Shown one piece after another: positions 8,952-19,802 of a DNA stretch of 64,000 nucleotides. Source of the stretch: an uncultured Arachnia sp. (GTDB lineage: Bacteria; Actinomycetota; Actinomycetes; Propionibacteriales; Propionibacteriaceae); contig CANMNB010000006.1 in assembly GCA_947499145.1 (NCBI GenBank), forward strand, positions 1-64,000, read 5' to 3'. Below the pieces are notes generated by a model. That model was given only the letters and a program-made list of their open reading frames with translations, was not told the DNA's origin and ran no database searches. The position numbers were made by a program, and so were the translations under genes. Within the stretch, counting starts at the first letter, position 1. Every line of letters starts with the position of its first letter.

Positions 8952-10130
8952 ATGCTGAGGCTGGAGGGCGTCGAACAGCGTTACCAGTGGGGCTCTGTCG
9001 ACGAGATCTGCCGACTGACCGGCCGCGAACCCGATGGCCAGCCACTGGCCGAGCTGTGGTTCGGAGCGCATCCCATGGGCGACTCCCGCATCGGCGAGGA
9101 ATCCACCCTGTCGCGCTACCTCCTCGACGACCCGGCCTCCCTCGGCGCGTCCACCGTCGCCGCCTTCGACGGCGTCCTGCCCTACCTCATGAAGTTCCTC
9201 TCCGCCGCCTCCCCGCTCAGCCTGCAGGCCCACCCGTCCCGGCCCCAAGCGCGCGAGGGCTACGCCCGGGAGTCCCTGCTGGGCGTTCCAATCACGGCGC
9301 CGGAGCGGTGCTTCCGCGACGACTGGCCGAAGCCCGAGGTCATCATCGCCCTCACCCCCTTCGAGGGCCTCGTGGGCTTCCGCGAACCGCACGTCACGGC
9401 CCAACTCTTCGAGTCGCTCGGCGTTGGGGATTCTCTGACGTCCGTCATCGGGCCGTTGCGCGACCGCGCCACCACCCCGGCGCTGCAGGAGGTCTTCCTC
9501 GACGTGCTCTCGCTCGGGGAGCGGCGCCACCTCGTCGACGAGGTGCTGGCCGCCGCGGTGCACCACCTGCACGCGCCGGGCGAACTCGGCGTCTTCGCCC
9601 GCACCGCCGTCGAGCTGGACGAGCACTTCCCCGGCGACCCGAGCATCCTCGCCGCCCTGCTCCTGAACCGCTTCTCCCTCGAGCCCGGCCAGGCCGTCGC
9701 CCTGGAGGCCGGCATCATGCACGCCTACCTGCGCGGCACCGGGGTCGAAGTGATGGCCAACTCGGACAACGTGTTGCGCGGCGGCCTCACCCGCAAGCAC
9801 ATCGACGTCGACGCCCTGCTCCAGGTGGTCCGGTTCGAGCCCACCGAGGTCCGGGTGCTGGTGCCCGAGGGATCCGACGGCATCTACGTCTACCCCACGA
9901 ACATCGAGGAGTTCGAGGTCTGGCTCGTCCAGCCCGTCAGCGACTCCCCCGTCCATCTGCCCCGCACGGACTCCGGGCGGATCTGCCTGGTCGCCGAGGG
10001 GTCGTTCGAGCTGGACGGCGACGACGACGCCCTGACGCTCGCGTGTGGCCACGCCGTGTTCGTCCCCGCCGGGGAGCAGGTCGTGGTGCGTGGCGCCGGC
10101 CGGATGTTCGTCTCGGCGTCGGGCGCCTGA
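8952..10130 (+). CDS. manA: Mannose-6-phosphate isomerase, class I
   Basis: Interconverts fructose-6-phosphate and mannose-6-phosphate, supplying GDP-mannose precursors or feeding mannose into glycolysis. Family motifs are visible: WFGAHPMGDS near residue 40, the zinc-site block LMKFLSAASPLSLQAHPS near 80-97, GLVGFREP, and HAYLRGTGVEVMANSDNVLR, which contains the active-site Arg region near 255-275. The 392-aa length fits actinobacterial ManA. The start at MLRLEGVEQRYQWGS is where family homology begins; upstream in-frame sequence lacks it. The gene stands alone between the divergent DUF3263 gene and a tRNA. Confidence 0.93.
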   Translation: MLRLEGVEQRYQWGSVDEICRLTGREPDGQPLAELWFGAHPMGDSRIGEESTLSRYLLDDPASLGASTVAAFDGVLPYLMKFLSAASPLSLQAHPSRPQAREGYARESLLGVPITAPERCFRDDWPKPEVIIALTPFEGLVGFREPHVTAQLFESLGVGDSLTSVIGPLRDRATTPALQEVFLDVLSLGERRHLVDEVLAAAVHHLHAPGELGVFARTAVELDEHFPGDPSILAALLLNRFSLEPGQAVALEAGIMHAYLRGTGVEVMANSDNVLRGGLTRKHIDVDALLQVVRFEPTEVRVLVPEGSDGIYVYPTNIEEFEVWLVQPVSDSPVHLPRTDSGRICLVAEGSFELDGDDDALTLACGHAVFVPAGEQVVVRGAGRMFVSASGA

Positions 10131-10187
10131 GCCCCACGATCTCCGAGTAGCCCCGGCACGGCCGGATTGGGCACAATGGGGACCCAC

Positions 10188-10263
10188 GCCTCCGTAGCTC
10201 AGCGGCCAGAGCGCTCGCCTTGTAAGCGAGTGGTCGAGGGTTCGACTCCCTCCGGGGGCTCCA
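10188..10263 (+). tRNA. tRNA-Thr (anticodon TGT), CCA encoded
   Basis: A full cloverleaf can be drawn. The acceptor GCCTCCG pairs with CGGGGGC, and the anticodon stem CTCGC/GCGAG encloses the loop CTTGTAA. The T-arm contains GGTTCGACTCC. The 3' CCA is encoded at 10261-10263. Confidence 0.97.
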
Positions 10264-10269
10264 GTCCCG

Positions 10270-11925
10270 TCAGGACTTCGTGCCGTGCTGCTGCTTGGCC
10301 GCCCGTCGGTCCGTAACGAAGATCCATGCCACCAGCGCCAGCGCGCTGACGGCCGCGACGATGAAGAACACCACCGCCAAGGCCGGATATCCGAACAGGG
10401 TCGGTCCGGCGTCGATGTTCATCATGAGCGCCGCCGCGATCGTCACCGCCGCCAGCAGGATGCCCATCGTCAGGCGGCTCGCAAGCCGGTGCCCCACCGC
10501 CAGAACGCGGTCCTCGTCGAAGGCGTCGATGCGGACGCTGAGGTCGCCGGAGGCCAGGTCGTCGAGGATGCGGTTGGCGCGTCCAGGCAGCTCCGCCAGG
10601 AACTCCTTGGACTCGATCGCGGTACGCGCCAGCGCCCCCGGGGACAGGGACACCTCGGAGGCCATGACCTCGACGAGGTTCTCCCGGATGGCCTCGGCCG
10701 GGTCGAAGCCCGGATCGAGGTGGGCGACGGCCCGGTCCAGGTTCAGGAGCGCCTTGCCCACGAGTGTCATCTCAGCGGGCGGGCGGAGGCCGTGCATGCC
10801 GGAGATTCGAGCCAGGTCGACGAGGATCGTGCCCGCCTGCAGTTCCGATCCCAGGGTCAAGGTTCCGCTCACCAAGTGCGCGACCTCGTCGTTGAATCCC
10901 TCCCGATCGAAGTCCTCGCGTGGGTGGCCCATCGCGGCCAGGATGTCGGCCACCTGCGTGCCGTCGCCCTCGCTGATGGAGATCAGCAGCCGCACGAGCT
11001 GGCTGCGCACCCGTCGGGAGACGTGCGCCACCATGCCGAGGTCGATGATCGCCAGCCGCCCGTCGCCGGTGACGAGCAGGTTGCCGGGGTGCGGGTCCGC
11101 GTGCAGCAGCCCCTCGGTCAGCAGCGTCCGCAGCATGAAGCGGAAGAGCGCGCGGGCGAGACCGGGGCCGTCGATGTCGAGCAGCCCGAACTTGCCGACG
11201 TCGGTGACCTTCCGCCCGTCGACGGCCTCCATCGTCAGGATCCGCGACGTCGTCAACCGACGAACCGGCGCGGGCACCAGGAGCAGCTCCTCCTCGTCCA
11301 CCAGTTCGGCGAAGCGCTCGAGATGGGCCATCTCCTTGCGGTAGTCCAGCTCGTCGGCCATCGCGCCGGAGAACTGGCCAAGGAGGCGCCGGACCCCGAC
11401 GCGGTCCCCCATCGACGTGTTGTCGTCCAACAGGCCGGCCACCTTCTCCAGCACGGCCATGTCGTCGCGCACCAGTTCCCGGACGCCGGGGCGCTGCACC
11501 TTGACCACGACGTCGCGGCCGTCGGCCAGCCGCGCGCGGTGGATCTGGGCCAGCGAGGCGGCGGCCATGGGCTCGTCGTCGAACTCCTCGAAGACGTCGC
11601 GGACCCGCAAGCCCAGCTCCTCCTCGATCACGGCGCGGATCTCGTCGACGTCGACGGGCTCCACGTCGTCCTGGAGCCGCTCGAGTTCAGCGGTGTAGGC
11701 GGCAGGGAGCATGTCGTGCCGGGTGGACAGCAGCTGCCCGAGCTTGATGTAGGTGGCTCCCATCGATTCGAGGTCCGACGCCAGCTTCACAGGCCCGTCC
11801 TCGGCGTGCCGGGCCTGGTCATCGTCCTCCACCCCGAAACGATCGGCGTCGACGCTGAGCGCGCCGGCGCCCGCCAGTCGTGCGAGCAGCTTGACGATGT
11901 CGGTGACGCGCGTGGTCACATCCAT
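10270..11925 (-). CDS. ABC1/UbiB-family atypical kinase
   Basis: A 551-aa UbiB-like protein. It shows the KxGQ motif (YIKLGQLLSTRHD, about 59-71), an Ala-rich nucleotide loop AAASLAQIHRA, the invariant VVVKVQRPGV, the catalytic HADPHPGNLLV and IDLGMV metal site, and two C-terminal transmembrane helices. UbiB proteins are ATPases needed for isoprenoid quinone or lipid metabolism at the membrane; in a menaquinone-using actinobacterium the exact role is open. A GGGAGGT SD precedes the ATG at 11925. The stop lies 7 bp from the tRNA 3' end. Confidence 0.88.
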   Translation of the reverse strand: MDVTTRVTDIVKLLARLAGAGALSVDADRFGVEDDDQARHAEDGPVKLASDLESMGATYIKLGQLLSTRHDMLPAAYTAELERLQDDVEPVDVDEIRAVIEEELGLRVRDVFEEFDDEPMAAASLAQIHRARLADGRDVVVKVQRPGVRELVRDDMAVLEKVAGLLDDNTSMGDRVGVRRLLGQFSGAMADELDYRKEMAHLERFAELVDEEELLLVPAPVRRLTTSRILTMEAVDGRKVTDVGKFGLLDIDGPGLARALFRFMLRTLLTEGLLHADPHPGNLLVTGDGRLAIIDLGMVAHVSRRVRSQLVRLLISISEGDGTQVADILAAMGHPREDFDREGFNDEVAHLVSGTLTLGSELQAGTILVDLARISGMHGLRPPAEMTLVGKALLNLDRAVAHLDPGFDPAEAIRENLVEVMASEVSLSPGALARTAIESKEFLAELPGRANRILDDLASGDLSVRIDAFDEDRVLAVGHRLASRLTMGILLAAVTIAAALMMNIDAGPTLFGYPALAVVFFIVAAVSALALVAWIFVTDRRAAKQQHGTKS

Positions 11926-12024
11926 GGTGAGGACCTCCCGGTGGTTCGACGCGAGTCTAGTGAGGGGCCCGGACCGCGGCGGGCGCTTTGGTGGAACCGT
12001 CGACGGGCCGCGACAATGGCACGC

Positions 12025-12633
12025 ATGAGTCCTGAACCCAGCAAGTGGGCCCACATCATCGCCGCCGACCCCGATCACTCGCGGCGCTACATCCAGCGGT
12101 TCAAGATGATGGCGGCCGCCGGCCACGACCTCGAGGGCGAGGCGCGCACCATCGACGCCATGGTGCAGCCGGGCTCGCGGATCCTCGACGCCGGCTGCGG
12201 CCCGGGGCGGCACGGTGGCGCCCTGCACGCGCGCGGCCACGTGGTCGTCGGGGTGGACCTCGACCCGACCCTCATCGCCGCCGCCGAGGAGGACTACCCC
12301 GGCCCGACGTGGGTGGTCCAGGACCTCGCCGAGCTGGACCTGCCGGCCAAGGGGATCGAGGCCGGGTTCGACGCGATCCTGTGCGCGGGCAACGTCATGG
12401 GGTTCCTCGCGCCCAGCACCCGGGTCGAGGTGCTGCGCCGCCTGCGCGACCACCTGGCCCCCGAGGGGCGTGCCGTGATCGGCTTCGGGGCGGGCCGCGG
12501 CTACGACTTCGACGAGTTCTTCGCCGACGCGGCGTCCGCGGGCCTGCAGGTGGAACTCAAGCTCTCCACCTGGGACCTGCGCCCGTTCGCGCCCGACAGC
12601 GACTTCCTCGTCGCCGTCCTGTCGCGGGCCTGA
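12025..12633 (+). CDS. Class I SAM-dependent methyltransferase
   Basis: A 202-aa Rossmann-fold methyltransferase with motif I ILDAGCGPG (53-61), motif II VVVGVDLDP (73-81) and a post-motif LCAGNVMGF. The substrate is unknown; the small size suggests a small-molecule or cofactor methylase. ATGs at 12016 and 12025 are in frame; I chose 12025 because a GACAAT box (12012-12017) ends 7 nt before it, consistent with leaderless transcription. It is convergent with the VTT-domain gene, 7 bp apart. Confidence 0.85.
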   Translation: MSPEPSKWAHIIAADPDHSRRYIQRFKMMAAAGHDLEGEARTIDAMVQPGSRILDAGCGPGRHGGALHARGHVVVGVDLDPTLIAAAEEDYPGPTWVVQDLAELDLPAKGIEAGFDAILCAGNVMGFLAPSTRVEVLRRLRDHLAPEGRAVIGFGAGRGYDFDEFFADAASAGLQVELKLSTWDLRPFAPDSDFLVAVLSRA

Positions 12634-12640
12634 GCAGGCG

Positions 12641-13369
12641 CTACTGCTTGCGCCCCCGCCAGAGCGAGCCCGCGACGATCACGACGATGAGCCCGATGGC
12701 CACGTACCCCGCGATACGGGCGTAGGCGTCCAGCACGTCGACGGCGGGCTCGCCGAGCCGCCAGCCGAGGGCGAAGAAGAGCACCAGCCACAGGGTGCTG
12801 GCGATGTAGTCGTAGAGCAGGAACCGCTTGAGGCTCATGCCCGCGGCGCCCGAGAGCACGAAGACCACCTGCATCAGGGGCAGCGGGATCGGCATGTAGG
12901 CGAGCAGGAAGCCGACGGGACCCAGCCGCTCGGCCAGCCGTTCCGCCCGGCCGTAGTTGCGGGCGGCCCGCTCGCTCCGGCCCGCCCAGATCTCGATCAT
13001 CCCCCGACCCCAGAGCTTGCCGGCCCACCAATAGATCCAGTCGAACTTCAGGCTGAGGAGGGAGGCGACGCCGAGCACCCAGGGCCAGTGCGGCATCTCC
13101 CCGGTCCCGGCCAGGGCCCCGCTGGCGGCGACGGCGGTCCGGCCGCCTGTGATCATCGCGAGGATGTCGGGTGCGACGCCCAGCAGCCAGGCGCGAGTGG
13201 GGATGAGGATGAGGGAGAAGATCCCGACGACGCCGAACCAGGTGAGGCAGGCGATGTCCGCGCGGGTGGGCTCGTGGTTCCAGGGGAGGCCGTCCTCCTC
13301 CCACCACTGTTTCGTCTCATTTCCCGGACGCACGTCCTGGGGGTCGGTCTGCTCCGGTGGCGTCGTCAC
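12641..13369 (-). CDS. DedA/VTT-domain membrane protein
   Basis: This 242-aa protein has an N-terminal hydrophilic stretch (about 45 residues) followed by four to six membrane segments. The C-terminal half carries the VTT/DedA signature: an amphipathic re-entrant region around LLAYMPIPLPLMQVVFVLSGAAGMS, then LKRFLLYDYIASTLW. Such proteins act as membrane lipid scramblases or flippases, or in membrane energetics. The GTG at 13369 is chosen because a TACGAT box (plus 13377-13382) lies 7 nt upstream; a longer frame extends upstream but would not be transcribed. The next gene upstream is divergent. Confidence 0.8.
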   Translation of the reverse strand: MTTPPEQTDPQDVRPGNETKQWWEEDGLPWNHEPTRADIACLTWFGVVGIFSLILIPTRAWLLGVAPDILAMITGGRTAVAASGALAGTGEMPHWPWVLGVASLLSLKFDWIYWWAGKLWGRGMIEIWAGRSERAARNYGRAERLAERLGPVGFLLAYMPIPLPLMQVVFVLSGAAGMSLKRFLLYDYIASTLWLVLFFALGWRLGEPAVDVLDAYARIAGYVAIGLIVVIVAGSLWRGRKQ

Positions 13370-13536
13370 AGGCGTGATCGTACGCGTCACGGCCTGTGAA
13401 TGGATCGTTGCCGAATTGTGACCTGACCCAGTACCACTCCCCCAGATGGGGCACGGTAAGGTGCTGAGCCAAGGAAGACCTCCTTCCTCCACTCGGATCG
13501 TCGGGCACGTACCTGCCCGTGGAAAGGAAATGTGGC

Positions 13537-14643
<1,107 letters not shown>

Positions 14644-14660
14644 GCCTTTCCCTGAGGCAC

Positions 14661-14698
14661 AGAAGGCGGGGGTCCGGGAAACCGGACCCCCGCTTTCT
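14661..14698 (+). terminator. Strong Rho-independent terminator after the ABC ATPase
   Basis: A perfect 12-bp stem GCGGGGGTCCGG/CCGGACCCCCGC closes a GAAA tetraloop and is followed by TTTCTGT. It sits 20 nt past the ATPase stop codon and is the clearest terminator in the window. Confidence 0.93.
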
Positions 14699-14746
14699 GT
14701 CTGTCCCACGGCAGTAGAGTGGCCGCCGAACCTGGGAGGGCAGCTG

Positions 14747-15904
14747 ATGGTGGATCTCGGACGTTGGACCCGCGCGGCGCGCGCCGGTCTGGGCTCGGAC
14801 GTGGCGCACGGCGCCGTCGTGCCCCCCATCTACTTGTCCAGCAACTACACGTTCCACTCGCCGGACCACCCGCGGGACTACGACTACTCGAGGGCCGGCA
14901 ACCCGACGCGGGATGTCCTGGCCGACGCACTGGCCGATCTCGAGGGCGGGGCCGGCGCCACCGTCGTGGCCACGGGGATGGCGGCCGTCACCCTCATCGT
15001 CGAGGCGTTCGTCCCGGTCGGCGGACGCGTGGTCATGGCACACGACGCCTACGGTGGCACGTGGCGGCTCTTCACGATGCTCGCCGCCGCGGGGCGCCTG
15101 GAGCTGGACGTGGCGGACCTCACGCGTGAGCCGTCGCGTGCGGAGGCCCTGTCCAGACCTGCCGCCCTCGTGTGGGTGGAGACGCCCTCGAACCCCCTCC
15201 TGCGCATCACCGACATCGCCGCCGTCGCAGCCGCTGCACACGCGAACGGCGCGCTGGTCGCCGTCGACAACACCTTCAGTTCGCCCCTGCGCCAACAGCC
15301 CCTCGACCTCGGCGCGGACCTCGTCATCCACTCCACCACCAAGTTCATCAACGGACACTCCGACGTCGTTGGCGGGGTGGCGATCGCCCGGGCGGGCGAG
15401 CAGGCTGAGCGGTTGGCGCTGTGGGCGAACGCGCTCGGCCTCACCGGCAGCGCCTTCGACTCATACCTCGTGCTGCGGGGTCTGCGGACTCTCGACGCCC
15501 GCCTGCGGGTCCACGAGGAAAACGCCCACGCCGTCGCCGAGCTCGCCGCCGCCCACCCGGCGGTCCGCGCGGTGCACTATCCCGGGCTGCCCGGGCACCC
15601 GGACCACGACCTCGCATTGCGCCAGATGAGCGGCTTCGGCGCCATCGTCAGCCTCGACCTCGTCCGTGGTCGGCCAGCGGTGGACCGGTTCCTGGACGGG
15701 CTCCAGGTCTTCCACCTGGCCGAGTCGCTGGGCGGCGTCGAGTCCCTCGTCTGTCACCCGATGACCATGACGCACGCCTCCATGAGCCCCGAGGCGCACG
15801 CCGCGGCCGGCATCACCGAGGGGCTGCTGCGCCTGAGCGTCGGGATCGAGTCCCAGGATGACGTCATCGCCGTCATCCGGGAGGCCCTCGACCGCGCGCG
15901 GTGA
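14747..15904 (+). CDS. Cystathionine gamma-synthase/lyase, PLP-dependent
   Basis: This 385-aa trans-sulfuration enzyme (Cys/Met metabolism PLP family) has SRAGNPTR (48-55), the PLP-phosphate region ATGMAAV, VDNTFSSP (173-180) and the Schiff-base lysine in STTKFINGHSD (K199). SLGGVESLVCHPMTMTHASM near the C-terminus is typical. Gamma-synthase (methionine synthesis) and gamma-lyase (cysteine synthesis) cannot be separated on motifs alone, so I give no symbol. A GGGAGGG SD and a TAGAGT -10 candidate upstream indicate a normal leadered mRNA. Confidence 0.85.
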   Translation: MVDLGRWTRAARAGLGSDVAHGAVVPPIYLSSNYTFHSPDHPRDYDYSRAGNPTRDVLADALADLEGGAGATVVATGMAAVTLIVEAFVPVGGRVVMAHDAYGGTWRLFTMLAAAGRLELDVADLTREPSRAEALSRPAALVWVETPSNPLLRITDIAAVAAAAHANGALVAVDNTFSSPLRQQPLDLGADLVIHSTTKFINGHSDVVGGVAIARAGEQAERLALWANALGLTGSAFDSYLVLRGLRTLDARLRVHEENAHAVAELAAAHPAVRAVHYPGLPGHPDHDLALRQMSGFGAIVSLDLVRGRPAVDRFLDGLQVFHLAESLGGVESLVCHPMTMTHASMSPEAHAAAGITEGLLRLSVGIESQDDVIAVIREALDRAR

Positions 15905-15940
15905 CAGCCACGTCAGCGAGCCACCACTAAGCTGTCCCGC

Positions 15941-17326
15941 ATGCCCAGGTTCCTCGCAGCCAAACCGGACGCCGACCTCATCCGGCTGCCGTGGAACGTG
16001 CCGCTGGAGGCCTGGCCGGCGCAGCACCTGGTGGCGCTGCCCCGCGGCATCTCGCGGCACGTGGTCCGCTTCATCCAGGTGGGCGACGACATCCTGGCCG
16101 CCAAGGAGATCCTCGAGGAGGTCGCGGTCCACGAGTACCGACAGCTCACGGAGCTGCGCCGGCTCGGTGTGCCCGCCGTCGAGCCCGTGGGCGTGGTGCT
16201 CGGCCGAGTGGATCGCGACGGCAGCCCGCTGGACCCCATCCTGCTGACCCGCCACCTGCCGTTCTCCCTCCCTTACCGTGCGCTGTTCTACTCGGGAGTC
16301 AAGCTCGACACCGTCAACCGGCTGCTGGACGCGATGGTGGTCCTCTTCGCGCGCCTGCACCTCATCGGGTTCTACTGGGGCGACGTCTCGCTCTCCAACA
16401 TCCTGTTCCGGCGGGACGCCGGGGAGTTCGCGGCCTACCTCGTCGACGCCGAGACCGGCGAGTTGCACCCGAAGCTCACCAAGGGCCAGCGCGCGCACGA
16501 CCTCCAGATCGCCCGCACGAACCTCTACGGCGAGTTCAGCGACCTGGAGGCCGGCGGGATGCTGGACCAATCCCTGGATCCGCAGTGGCTGGTCGACACC
16601 ATCGAGGAGCGCTACGAGTCCCTGTGGGCGGAACTGACGGGCGTCGAGGAGTTCTCCGACGCCGAGATGTACCGCCTCGAGGGGCGCGTCCGGCGCCTGA
16701 ACGCCCTCGGCTTCGACGTCGCGGAGATCGACGTGAGCACGTCGGCGGACGGCCGCACCATCCGAATGCAGCCCAAGGTGGTGGAGTCCGGCCACCACGC
16801 CCGCCGGCTCATGCGGCTGACCGGACTGGACGCCGAGGAGCACCAGGCCCGCCGGCTGCTGAACGACATGGACACGTTCCGAGCGAAGCTGCCCGGCAAC
16901 CTCAGCGAGTCGGTGGCCGCCCACAAGTGGCTGATGGAGGTCTTCGAGCCCGCGATCACGCGGATCCCGCGGCACCTAGAGTCGAAGCGGGACCCCGCGC
17001 AGTTCTTCCACGAGCTGCTGGACTACCGCTGGTACCAGTCGCAGCGCGAGAACCGTGAGGTCTCGCTCGACGAGGCCGCCCACGGCTACATCGCCGACGT
17101 GCTGACCCAGCTGCCCGACGAGCAGATGGGCAACATCGACCCGGTGGGCCAGGAGCTCTACAACAAGTTCGACCCGTCGCAGGGCTTCATCGAGGAGGAC
17201 GACGAGGAGGCGCCCTACGACCCGTGGGAGGACGGCGCCAACGACCCGGACCTGCCACTCGCCATGGGCTTCGACATCGAGGCGCTGCGCGCCAAGGCGG
17301 CACAACAGCAGGAGCGCGGCAAGTAG
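15941..17326 (+). CDS. DUF4032 domain protein with kinase-like N-terminus
   Basis: This 461-aa actinobacterial protein has an N-terminal ~230 residues resembling lipopolysaccharide/Kdo kinases: [14 protein letters not shown] would hold the ATP lysine and glutamate, and [12 protein letters not shown] a catalytic loop with D and N. The DUF4032 domain follows, ending in an acidic tail [15 protein letters not shown]. Its function is unknown; a small-molecule or glycan kinase is plausible. A TAAGCT box (15928-15933) ends 7 nt before the ATG, so the mRNA is probably leaderless. Its stop codon lies inside the -10 box used by cysS. Confidence 0.8.
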   Translation: MPRFLAAKPDADLIRLPWNVPLEAWPAQHLVALPRGISRHVVRFIQVGDDILAAKEILEEVAVHEYRQLTELRRLGVPAVEPVGVVLGRVDRDGSPLDPILLTRHLPFSLPYRALFYSGVKLDTVNRLLDAMVVLFARLHLIGFYWGDVSLSNILFRRDAGEFAAYLVDAETGELHPKLTKGQRAHDLQIARTNLYGEFSDLEAGGMLDQSLDPQWLVDTIEERYESLWAELTGVEEFSDAEMYRLEGRVRRLNALGFDVAEIDVSTSADGRTIRMQPKVVESGHHARRLMRLTGLDAEEHQARRLLNDMDTFRAKLPGNLSESVAAHKWLMEVFEPAITRIPRHLESKRDPAQFFHELLDYRWYQSQRENREVSLDEAAHGYIADVLTQLPDEQMGNIDPVGQELYNKFDPSQGFIEEDDEEAPYDPWEDGANDPDLPLAMGFDIEALRAKAAQQQERGK

Positions 17327-17337
17327 ACTCCGGTCTC

Positions 17338-18783
17338 GTGACCCTCAAGCTCTACGACACCGCCACCCGCACCGTTCGGGACTTCGTCCCGTTGGTGGAC
17401 GGCAAGGTGTCGATCTACCACTGTGGGCTGACCGTGCAGGCGTCGCCGCACCTCGGCCACATCCGCAAGGAAGTGGTCTTCGACGTGCTCCGGCGCTGGC
17501 TCGAGCACCAGAGTTACGACGTCACCGTCGTCGCCAACGTCACCGACATCGACGACAAGATCCTGGCCAAGTCCGCCGAGGCCGGGGTCGAGTGGTTCGC
17601 ACACGCCTACCGGTTCGAGCGCGAACTGCACGAGGCCTACGCCGCGCTTGGCTGCAAACCCCCCACCTACGAGCCCCGGGCCACCGGCCACATCCCGGAG
17701 ATGATCGAGCTCATCGAGGTCCTCATCGAGCGCGGCCATGCCTACCCGGCACCCGATGGTTCGGGCGACGTCTACTTCGACGTCACCAGCTGGCCGCGCT
17801 ACGGCGAGCTGTCCGGGATGAAGGTCGACGAGATGGAGGCCGCCGCCGACGCCGACCCGCGCGGCAAGCGGGACCCCCGCGACTTCGCCCTGTGGAAGGG
17901 GCACAAGGAGAGCGAGCCGGCGACGGCGTCGTGGGCCTCCCCGTGGGGCCGCGGCCGGCCCGGCTGGCACCTCGAGTGCTCGGCGATGGCGGGGAAGTAC
18001 CTGGGCGACACCTTCGACATCCACGGCGGCGGCATCGACCTGCGTTTCCCCCACCACGAGAACGAGCTCGCCCAGTCGGCCGCTGCCGGTCGGGGCTTCG
18101 CCCGGTACTGGATGCACAATGCCTGGGTCACCATGGCCGGCGAGAAGATGAGCAAGTCGCTCGGCAACACCGCGCAGGTCTCGGAGGTGACGAAGGCCTA
18201 CAACCCGCGGGCCGTGCGGTTCTTCCTCCTCGCCCCGCACTACCGCTCCACCATCGAGTTCTCCCCCGCCGACGAGGGCACCCGCGGGTCCCTCGCGGAG
18301 GCCGAGAAGGCCATCGAGCGCATCGACTCCTTCATCGACCGCGCCCGGGCCTTCGTCCCGGAGGATTCCCGGGCTGTGAGGGACGGCGACGCCCCGGAGT
18401 ACGAGGCCTTCACCCAGGCCATGGACGACGACCTGGGCACTCCCGCGGCGACAGCGGCGCTGTTCGAGGCCGTCCGCGCCGGGAACCAGGCGATCGCCGG
18501 CGGCGACGCCGCCAAGGCAGCGCTCTACGCCGTCGTGGTGGGCCGCATGCTGCACGTCCTGGGCATCCACCCCGACGCCCCGGAGTGGGCTGCCCGGTCG
18601 ACGGGCAGCGACCTGACGCCCGTCGTCGACGGCCTCGTCGGTGCCCTCCTGGCGCAGCGGACGAAGGCCCGCGAGGCAAAGGACTGGGCGGCGGCCGACT
18701 CCATCCGCGACACCCTGGCCGACGTCGGCCTCACGATCACAGACACCCCGGCGGGGCCCCGCTGGAGCTTGGAGAAGAAGTAA
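17338..18783 (+). CDS. cysS: Cysteinyl-tRNA synthetase
   Basis: Charges tRNA-Cys with cysteine. The 481-aa protein shows the zinc cysteine in YHCGLTVQ (C29), the HIGH-like HLGH (38-41), further zinc ligands in LECSAM and [23 protein letters not shown] near 225 and KMSKS in [10 protein letters not shown] near 270. Length and motifs fit CysS, not the shorter paralogue MshC. GTG 17338 is taken as the start: TAGACT (17324-17329) ends 8 nt upstream, overlapping the previous gene's stop codon. It overlaps rlmB by one base (TAATG), the common actinobacterial cysS-rlmB pair. Confidence 0.95.
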   Translation: MTLKLYDTATRTVRDFVPLVDGKVSIYHCGLTVQASPHLGHIRKEVVFDVLRRWLEHQSYDVTVVANVTDIDDKILAKSAEAGVEWFAHAYRFERELHEAYAALGCKPPTYEPRATGHIPEMIELIEVLIERGHAYPAPDGSGDVYFDVTSWPRYGELSGMKVDEMEAAADADPRGKRDPRDFALWKGHKESEPATASWASPWGRGRPGWHLECSAMAGKYLGDTFDIHGGGIDLRFPHHENELAQSAAAGRGFARYWMHNAWVTMAGEKMSKSLGNTAQVSEVTKAYNPRAVRFFLLAPHYRSTIEFSPADEGTRGSLAEAEKAIERIDSFIDRARAFVPEDSRAVRDGDAPEYEAFTQAMDDDLGTPAATAALFEAVRAGNQAIAGGDAAKAALYAVVVGRMLHVLGIHPDAPEWAARSTGSDLTPVVDGLVGALLAQRTKAREAKDWAAADSIRDTLADVGLTITDTPAGPRWSLEKK

Positions 18784-19727
18784 TGGCAGGCAACTCGTCG
18801 CGTCGCGGCGCCACCAGCAAAGGCAAGAACAAGGCTGCCGGATCCGGTGGCCGCATCCGACGCTCCCTCGAGGGTCGCGGACCCACCCCGCGCGCCGAGG
18901 ACCGCGTCTACCACAAGGCGTACAAGGCCAAGCAGGCCGCGCTGAAGAAGCAGAGTTCCCCCAAGCGGCAGACCAGATCAGCCGTCGGCGCCGACTGGGT
19001 GGTGGGCCGCAACCCTGTTCTCGAGGCGCTGGAGGCCGGGATGCCGGTGAAGCAGACCTACGTCGCCGAGGGGGCGGAGCGGGACGACCGCCTCCGCGAC
19101 ATCCTCAAGTTCGCCGCCGAGCACTCCATCCCGCTCCTCCAGGTGACGCGGGCCGAGCTCGACCGCGTGACGGGCGGCCTCGTCCACCAGGGCGTCGCCC
19201 TGCAGCTGCCGGCGTTCGAGTACGCCGACCCCGAGGATGTGTTCGCGGACGCGGCCGAGACCGACGGCGTCGTCGTCGCCCTCGACGGCATCACCGACCC
19301 CCGCAACCTGGGCGCGATCATCCGTTCGGCCGCGGCCTTCGGCGCCGCCGGCGTCGTCATCCCGTCGCGCCGCTCCGCCTCCATGACCGCGGCGGCGTGG
19401 AAGACGTCCGCCGGGGCCGCAGCCCGGCTGCCCGTGGCGATGGCCACCAACCTCAACCGCGCACTGGAGAAGGCGTCGTCCCTGGGCTTCACCGTGGTCG
19501 GCCTGGCCGGCGAGGGCGACGTCGAGGTCTCCGGCATGCCCGGGACGGACGGGCCGCTGGTCATCGTCATCGGCTCCGAGGGTGAGGGCCTGGCGCGACT
19601 GGTGCGGGAGCACTGCGACGCGCTGGTGTCGATCCCGATCGCCAGCGACGTGGAGTCCCTCAACGCCTCGGTCGCCGCGTCCGTGGCCCTGTACGAAGTC
19701 ACCCACCAACGCCGCCAGCAGGACTGA
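18783..19727 (+). CDS. rlmB: 23S rRNA (guanosine-2'-O-)-methyltransferase, TrmH/SPOUT family
   Basis: The protein (314 aa) has a basic, low-complexity N-terminal extension of about 75 residues, then the substrate-binding domain starting VVGRNPVLEAL and the SPOUT domain with DGITDPRNLGAIIRSA, VIVIGSEGEGL and SIPIASDVESLNASVA, the three knotted-fold motifs for SAM and the catalytic Arg/Asn/Glu. It methylates a ribose in 23S rRNA. Its ATG overlaps the cysS stop by one base, implying coupling. The convergent AbiEi-like gene follows, with a repeat element between. Confidence 0.92.
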   Translation: MAGNSSRRGATSKGKNKAAGSGGRIRRSLEGRGPTPRAEDRVYHKAYKAKQAALKKQSSPKRQTRSAVGADWVVGRNPVLEALEAGMPVKQTYVAEGAERDDRLRDILKFAAEHSIPLLQVTRAELDRVTGGLVHQGVALQLPAFEYADPEDVFADAAETDGVVVALDGITDPRNLGAIIRSAAAFGAAGVVIPSRRSASMTAAAWKTSAGAAARLPVAMATNLNRALEKASSLGFTVVGLAGEGDVEVSGMPGTDGPLVIVIGSEGEGLARLVREHCDALVSIPIASDVESLNASVAASVALYEVTHQRRQQD

Positions 19728-19802
19728 GCACGAAAGGGGCCGGATTGCCGCCGGCGTGGCACATGCGTCCTCGCCGTTCTCATTCGGGCCCCCTTCGTGC
19801 AC
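19726..19802. repeat. 77-nt palindromic element, copy A
   Basis: A 16-nt left arm (GAGCACGAAAGGGGCC, 19726-19741) and an inverted right arm (GGCCCCCTTCGTGCAC, 19787-19802) flank a 45-nt spacer. Copy B at 20676-20752 has the same arm and spacer lengths and shares CGGCGTGG and other scattered bases in the spacer. The left arm overlaps the rlmB stop codon by two bases, and the right arm encodes the last residues of the gene at 19780. Confidence 0.88.

Noticed and set aside
10285..12633. A 782-codon plus-strand frame
   Set aside because: Only the last 202 codons (from 12025) are a real methyltransferase; the rest is antisense to the UbiB-like gene.
17338..18783. Mycothiol ligase MshC instead of CysS
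   Set aside because: The 481-aa length, the CGLTVQ zinc site and C-terminal tRNA-binding region fit CysS; MshC is shorter.
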